64,000 nt of DNA from Capnocytophaga canimorsus (lineage in GTDB: Bacteria > Bacteroidota > Bacteroidia > Flavobacteriales > Flavobacteriaceae). The notes beneath the pieces were generated by a model that saw only the letters and a list, made by a program, of their open reading frames with translations, was not told the origin of the DNA and searched no databases. The stretch covers positions 2,155,001 to 2,219,000 of the forward strand of contig NZ_CP022382.1 of NCBI RefSeq assembly GCF_002302565.1. Reading direction: 5' to 3'. The position numbers and the translations under genes are program-made. Below are positions 61,100 through 64,000 of this stretch, in pieces. Each line of letters begins with the position of its first letter. Positions within the stretch are counted from its first letter, which is position 1.

Positions 61100-61810
61100 A
61101 TGATGACCACCGATTTTGTTATTAACGATAAGGAATATATTGATTTTGAAGATATTCATTTATCTGAATTCAATAAAGAAACGCTGATACAACTCGTTAA
61201 AGAGCATAAGTATATAGAGTACTTGGAAAAATATAATCTACACGTAGACAATAAAATATTACTTCACGGGGCTTCTGGATGTGGCAAGACCACCACCGCT
61301 AAAGCACTCGCAAAAAAATTAGATAGACCTATTTATATTTTGAATTTGAGTAATATTGTTCATTCGCGCATTGGTGAAACTTCCAAAAATATCAAAGCTG
61401 TTTTTGATAAAGCGCAACGGGAAAAAGCCGTACTTTTTCTGGACGAATTTGACCAAATAGGCAAAAGCCGTACCGATGACGAACGTGATGTAGGGGAAAT
61501 GCGCCGATTAGTTAATACCATCATACAGCTTTTTGATTATTTTCCCAAGCAAAGTTTACTGATTTGCGCCACCAATCATATTGATTTTATTGATTTTGCC
61601 TTACTTAGGCGTTTTCAACTCAAACTGAAATTTGAAATGCCTACACCCCATCAATTAGATATTTATTATGACCAAATTCTTACTCCCTTTCCTGAAAAAT
61701 ACAGAAAAGTAGCCCGTAAATATGATGTTTCTTATGCAGAGGTAAAAGACTATGTGCATACTCAAGTGAAAAGGCAAATTATAGATGATTTAGAAAAAGG
61801 TATTTTATAA
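61100..61810 (+). CDS. Single-domain AAA+ ATPase
   Basis: The 236-residue protein has Walker A GASGCGKTT (57-65), Walker B VLFLDEFD (111-118), sensor 1 in CATNH (Asn159) and an arginine pair (170-171, ALLRRF) that could supply the finger. Only a short N-terminal region precedes the ATPase, so any substrate-binding part must be a partner or be very small. The nearest genes are the fused E1 (divergent) and a DsbD-like gene (downstream), neither an obvious partner. It looks like the small AAA proteins often found in mobile or stress gene sets, but I do not recognise a specific family. Confidence 0.8.
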   Translation: MMTTDFVINDKEYIDFEDIHLSEFNKETLIQLVKEHKYIEYLEKYNLHVDNKILLHGASGCGKTTTAKALAKKLDRPIYILNLSNIVHSRIGETSKNIKAVFDKAQREKAVLFLDEFDQIGKSRTDDERDVGEMRRLVNTIIQLFDYFPKQSLLICATNHIDFIDFALLRRFQLKLKFEMPTPHQLDIYYDQILTPFPEKYRKVARKYDVSYAEVKDYVHTQVKRQIIDDLEKGIL

Positions 61811-61906
61811 TAGAAAAAAAATCGTTACATTTACCCTTTAATTTTAAAAACTTATACATTTTTAGCACTTAAAAAGAAAAATCACTAATTTATAACTCCG
61901 ACAAAA

Positions 61907-63940
61907 ATGAAAAAGTTATTAAGCATTATTTTTACATTGTTTGTTGTTTTTTCCAACGCTCAAATTCACGACCCTGTGTCTTGGCAAACCAAAGTTGAGA
62001 AAACTGCCGAAAATGAATTTTCACTTATTGTAACAGCTCAAATAGAGCGTGGTTGGCGTTTGTATGCGCAAAATATTCCACCTAATGGTCCGGTACCTAC
62101 TACTTTTGAATTTGAAAAATCACCTGATTATCAGCTTGTAGGTAAGGTTTCTGAGGAAAAAGTAATGACCAAGTTTGACAATGTGTTCAATATGGAAATT
62201 GGTTATTTTTCCGAAAAAGCGGTTTTTACACAAAAGATTAAAACGTCTCAACCTATAAAAAATATCAAAGGAACCGTTGAGTTTATGGTGTGTGATGATT
62301 CTACTTGTTTACCCCCCGATACTATTGATTTGGTTTTTGCATTCGATGAATTTTTTGCAGGAAGTCAAAATGCTCAAAACGATTTGGCACAAATAACAGG
62401 TGATACCTCACAAAACACTTCGTCAGAGGCTCATAAAGAAACTGATAAAAAAACCATTGAAACCCCATCAGTTTCTGAAAGTAATTCTGATTTGGCAAAA
62501 AAAGGACTTTGGGCGATATTTTTCATTTCATTTCTCTCAGGATTTGCCGCACTTTTAACTCCTTGCGTATTCCCGATGATTCCTATGACCGTAAGTTACT
62601 TTACCAAACAAAGTAAATCAAAAGCACAAGGAATAAAAAATGCCGTATTTTATGGAGTTTCTATCATTGTGATTTACGTGCTTTTGGGTACGGGAGTTAC
62701 TGCTATTTTCGGTGCTGATGCACTGAATGCTTTAGCAAGTAATGTGTGGTTTAATCTGATTTTCTTTATACTATTGGTGTTTTTTGCGGCTTCGTTTTTG
62801 GGAGCTTTTGAACTTACTTTGCCAAGTTCTTGGAGTACAAAGGTAGATGCTCAAGCCAATCGAAGCGGACTGGTAGGTATCTTTTTTATGGCTTTAGCAT
62901 TAGCCATCGTTTCTTTTTCGTGTACTGGACCTATTGTGGGTACGCTACTTGTTGAAGCGGCTTCTCGCGGAGGAATAGCTCCTATTATCGGAATGTTTGG
63001 TTTTTCATTAGCCATTGCTTTGCCTTTTGCTCTTTTTGCAGCTTTCCCAGGTTGGCTCAATTCTTTACCAAAATCGGGCGGTTGGCTCAATACCGTAAAA
63101 GTGGTATTAGGATTTTTGGAGTTAGCATTGGCGTTTAAATTTCTTTCACAAGCAGATTTAGTACTTCAACTTCATTTTCTTGAACGAGAAGTATTTATAG
63201 CTATTTGGATTGCCGTTTTCGGAACTTTAGCACTTTATTTGTTTGGAAAAATTCGATTACCTCACGATTCACCCATTCAACATATTTCGGTAGGGCGGTT
63301 AAGTTTAGGTTTGCTTTCACTTACCTTTACCATTTATATGATTCCAGGGCTTTGGGGAGCACCACTTAACCTAATTAGTGCCTTCCCACCGCCACAACAT
63401 TATAGTGAGTCGCCTTACGGAGTCGGATATACCAAAATGGGAGGCGGCGTAAGCGCAATCGATGAAGCCAATTTGCCTGAAGGGGCGTCACTTTTAGAGC
63501 CAAATAACATTCTACATTTTGTAGATTATCAACAAGGACTTGATTATGCTAAAAAGGTAAATAAACCTGTACTCATTGATTTTACTGGCTGGGCTTGTGT
63601 GAATTGTCGTAAAATGGAACAGAATGTTTGGCCTAAACCTCAGATTTTAGAAATTTTGAAAAACGAAGTGGTTTTTATTTCACTTTATGTTGATGATAAG
63701 CGTCCGTTACCTGCCGATCAAGTAACTGAATCAAAGGTACGTCCAGGACGTAAAATTAAATACATCGGTCAGAAATGGAGTGAATTTCAGACCTTGCGTT
63801 ACAAAGCAAATTCACAGCCTTTTTATGTGCTTATGAATCACGATGAAAGCAATCTGATCACTCCAATAGGTTATACCCCTGATGCTGATGAATTCTTACA
63901 ATGGCTCAAAGCAGGGGTAGGAAATTTTAATAAGAAATAG
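61907..63940 (+). CDS. DsbD-like thiol:disulfide interchange protein
   Basis: The 677-residue protein begins with a signal peptide (to about residue 19), an N-terminal periplasmic DsbD-alpha-like domain ([61 protein letters not shown]), then about eight membrane segments with the paired cysteines in [19 protein letters not shown] and [13 protein letters not shown], and a C-terminal thioredoxin-like domain with Cys564 and Cys567 ([10 protein letters not shown]). It carries electrons from cytoplasmic thioredoxin to periplasmic thiol proteins. It is monocistronic with a terminator at the window edge. Confidence 0.93.
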   Translation: MKKLLSIIFTLFVVFSNAQIHDPVSWQTKVEKTAENEFSLIVTAQIERGWRLYAQNIPPNGPVPTTFEFEKSPDYQLVGKVSEEKVMTKFDNVFNMEIGYFSEKAVFTQKIKTSQPIKNIKGTVEFMVCDDSTCLPPDTIDLVFAFDEFFAGSQNAQNDLAQITGDTSQNTSSEAHKETDKKTIETPSVSESNSDLAKKGLWAIFFISFLSGFAALLTPCVFPMIPMTVSYFTKQSKSKAQGIKNAVFYGVSIIVIYVLLGTGVTAIFGADALNALASNVWFNLIFFILLVFFAASFLGAFELTLPSSWSTKVDAQANRSGLVGIFFMALALAIVSFSCTGPIVGTLLVEAASRGGIAPIIGMFGFSLAIALPFALFAAFPGWLNSLPKSGGWLNTVKVVLGFLELALAFKFLSQADLVLQLHFLEREVFIAIWIAVFGTLALYLFGKIRLPHDSPIQHISVGRLSLGLLSLTFTIYMIPGLWGAPLNLISAFPPPQHYSESPYGVGYTKMGGGVSAIDEANLPEGASLLEPNNILHFVDYQQGLDYAKKVNKPVLIDFTGWACVNCRKMEQNVWPKPQILEILKNEVVFISLYVDDKRPLPADQVTESKVRPGRKIKYIGQKWSEFQTLRYKANSQPFYVLMNHDESNLITPIGYTPDADEFLQWLKAGVGNFNKK

Positions 63941-63970
63941 TCTTTATTTTAAAGGAACTTATATAATATT

Positions 63971-64000
63971 CAAAAACACGGCTTTTTAGCCGTGTTTTTG
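63971..64000 (+). terminator. Terminator of the dsbD-like gene
   Basis: The perfect 13-base arms CAAAAACACGGCT (63971-63983) and AGCCGTGTTTTTG (63988-64000) run to the window end. The 3' flank is not visible. Confidence 0.85.

Overview
This is an AT-rich chromosomal segment of a Bacteroidota bacterium of the Flavobacteriaceae type, most likely Capnocytophaga. That genus call is inference: there is no 16S gene here. The supporting signs are promoters of the TTTG / TAnnTTTG type with almost no Shine-Dalgarno sequences, a SusC/SusD pair, a periplasmic dipeptidyl peptidase IV beside a peptide/proton symporter, a fused E1 alpha/beta 2-oxoacid dehydrogenase, and several Bacteroidota-specific families (DUF4834, YfhO, TIGR02757, DUF6261). 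Most of the window is ordinary core genome. It contains one tRNA gene and no insertion sequence, prophage or CRISPR array.

Layout. 1-0.5 kb: remains of what looks like a toxin/immunity cassette. 0.5-11 kb: a GH109-type lipoprotein oxidoreductase/glycosidase, msrA, uvrA, a GNAT-like protein, an outer-membrane protein, DUF4834-YfhO and a small surface-type lipoprotein. 11-20 kb: diacylglycerol kinase, a porin-like protein, DPP IV, a DUF6261 protein, a POT transporter and an ABC exporter. 20-25 kb: lpdA, TauE/DUF1634, NhaC and two tandem PH-domain membrane proteins. 25-28 kb: galM and galK, separated by an array of nine 41-42 bp hairpin repeats. 28-34.7 kb: cmk-lolD-TIGR02757, a lipoprotein-ruvC-hemW operon, pyrH-frr and a GlsB-like protein. 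34.8-35.9 kb: a small accessory patch with a gene lacking its 5' end, beside tRNA-Arg. 36-42.5 kb: yqeY, a FabH-like synthase, rimO, thrS-infC-rpmI-rplT. 42.6-45.7 kb: the phenylalanine/tyrosine operon. 45.7-51 kb: sodC, sdaA, rlmH, a DegQ-type protease, pncA. 51-58.5 kb: zinc metalloprotease-SusC-SusD. 58.5-64 kb: fused E1, a small AAA+ ATPase and a DsbD-like protein.

The most striking signal is upstream of the prephenate dehydratase gene. A consensus promoter drives a short leader that encodes a 19-residue peptide with five Phe and five Tyr. Its stop codon is followed three bases later by one arm of a 12-bp antiterminator. The other arm overlaps the 5' half of an intrinsic terminator placed just before pheA. 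This is a complete ribosome-stalling attenuator for an operon that makes exactly Phe and Tyr. The second notable signal is the hairpin repeat array inside the gal operon.

Functionally, the window suggests an organism that lives on host peptides and glycans. The surface metalloprotease with SusCD, DPP IV and the POT symporter form a plausible protein-to-dipeptide uptake route, while GH109, galM and galK handle galactose-type sugars.
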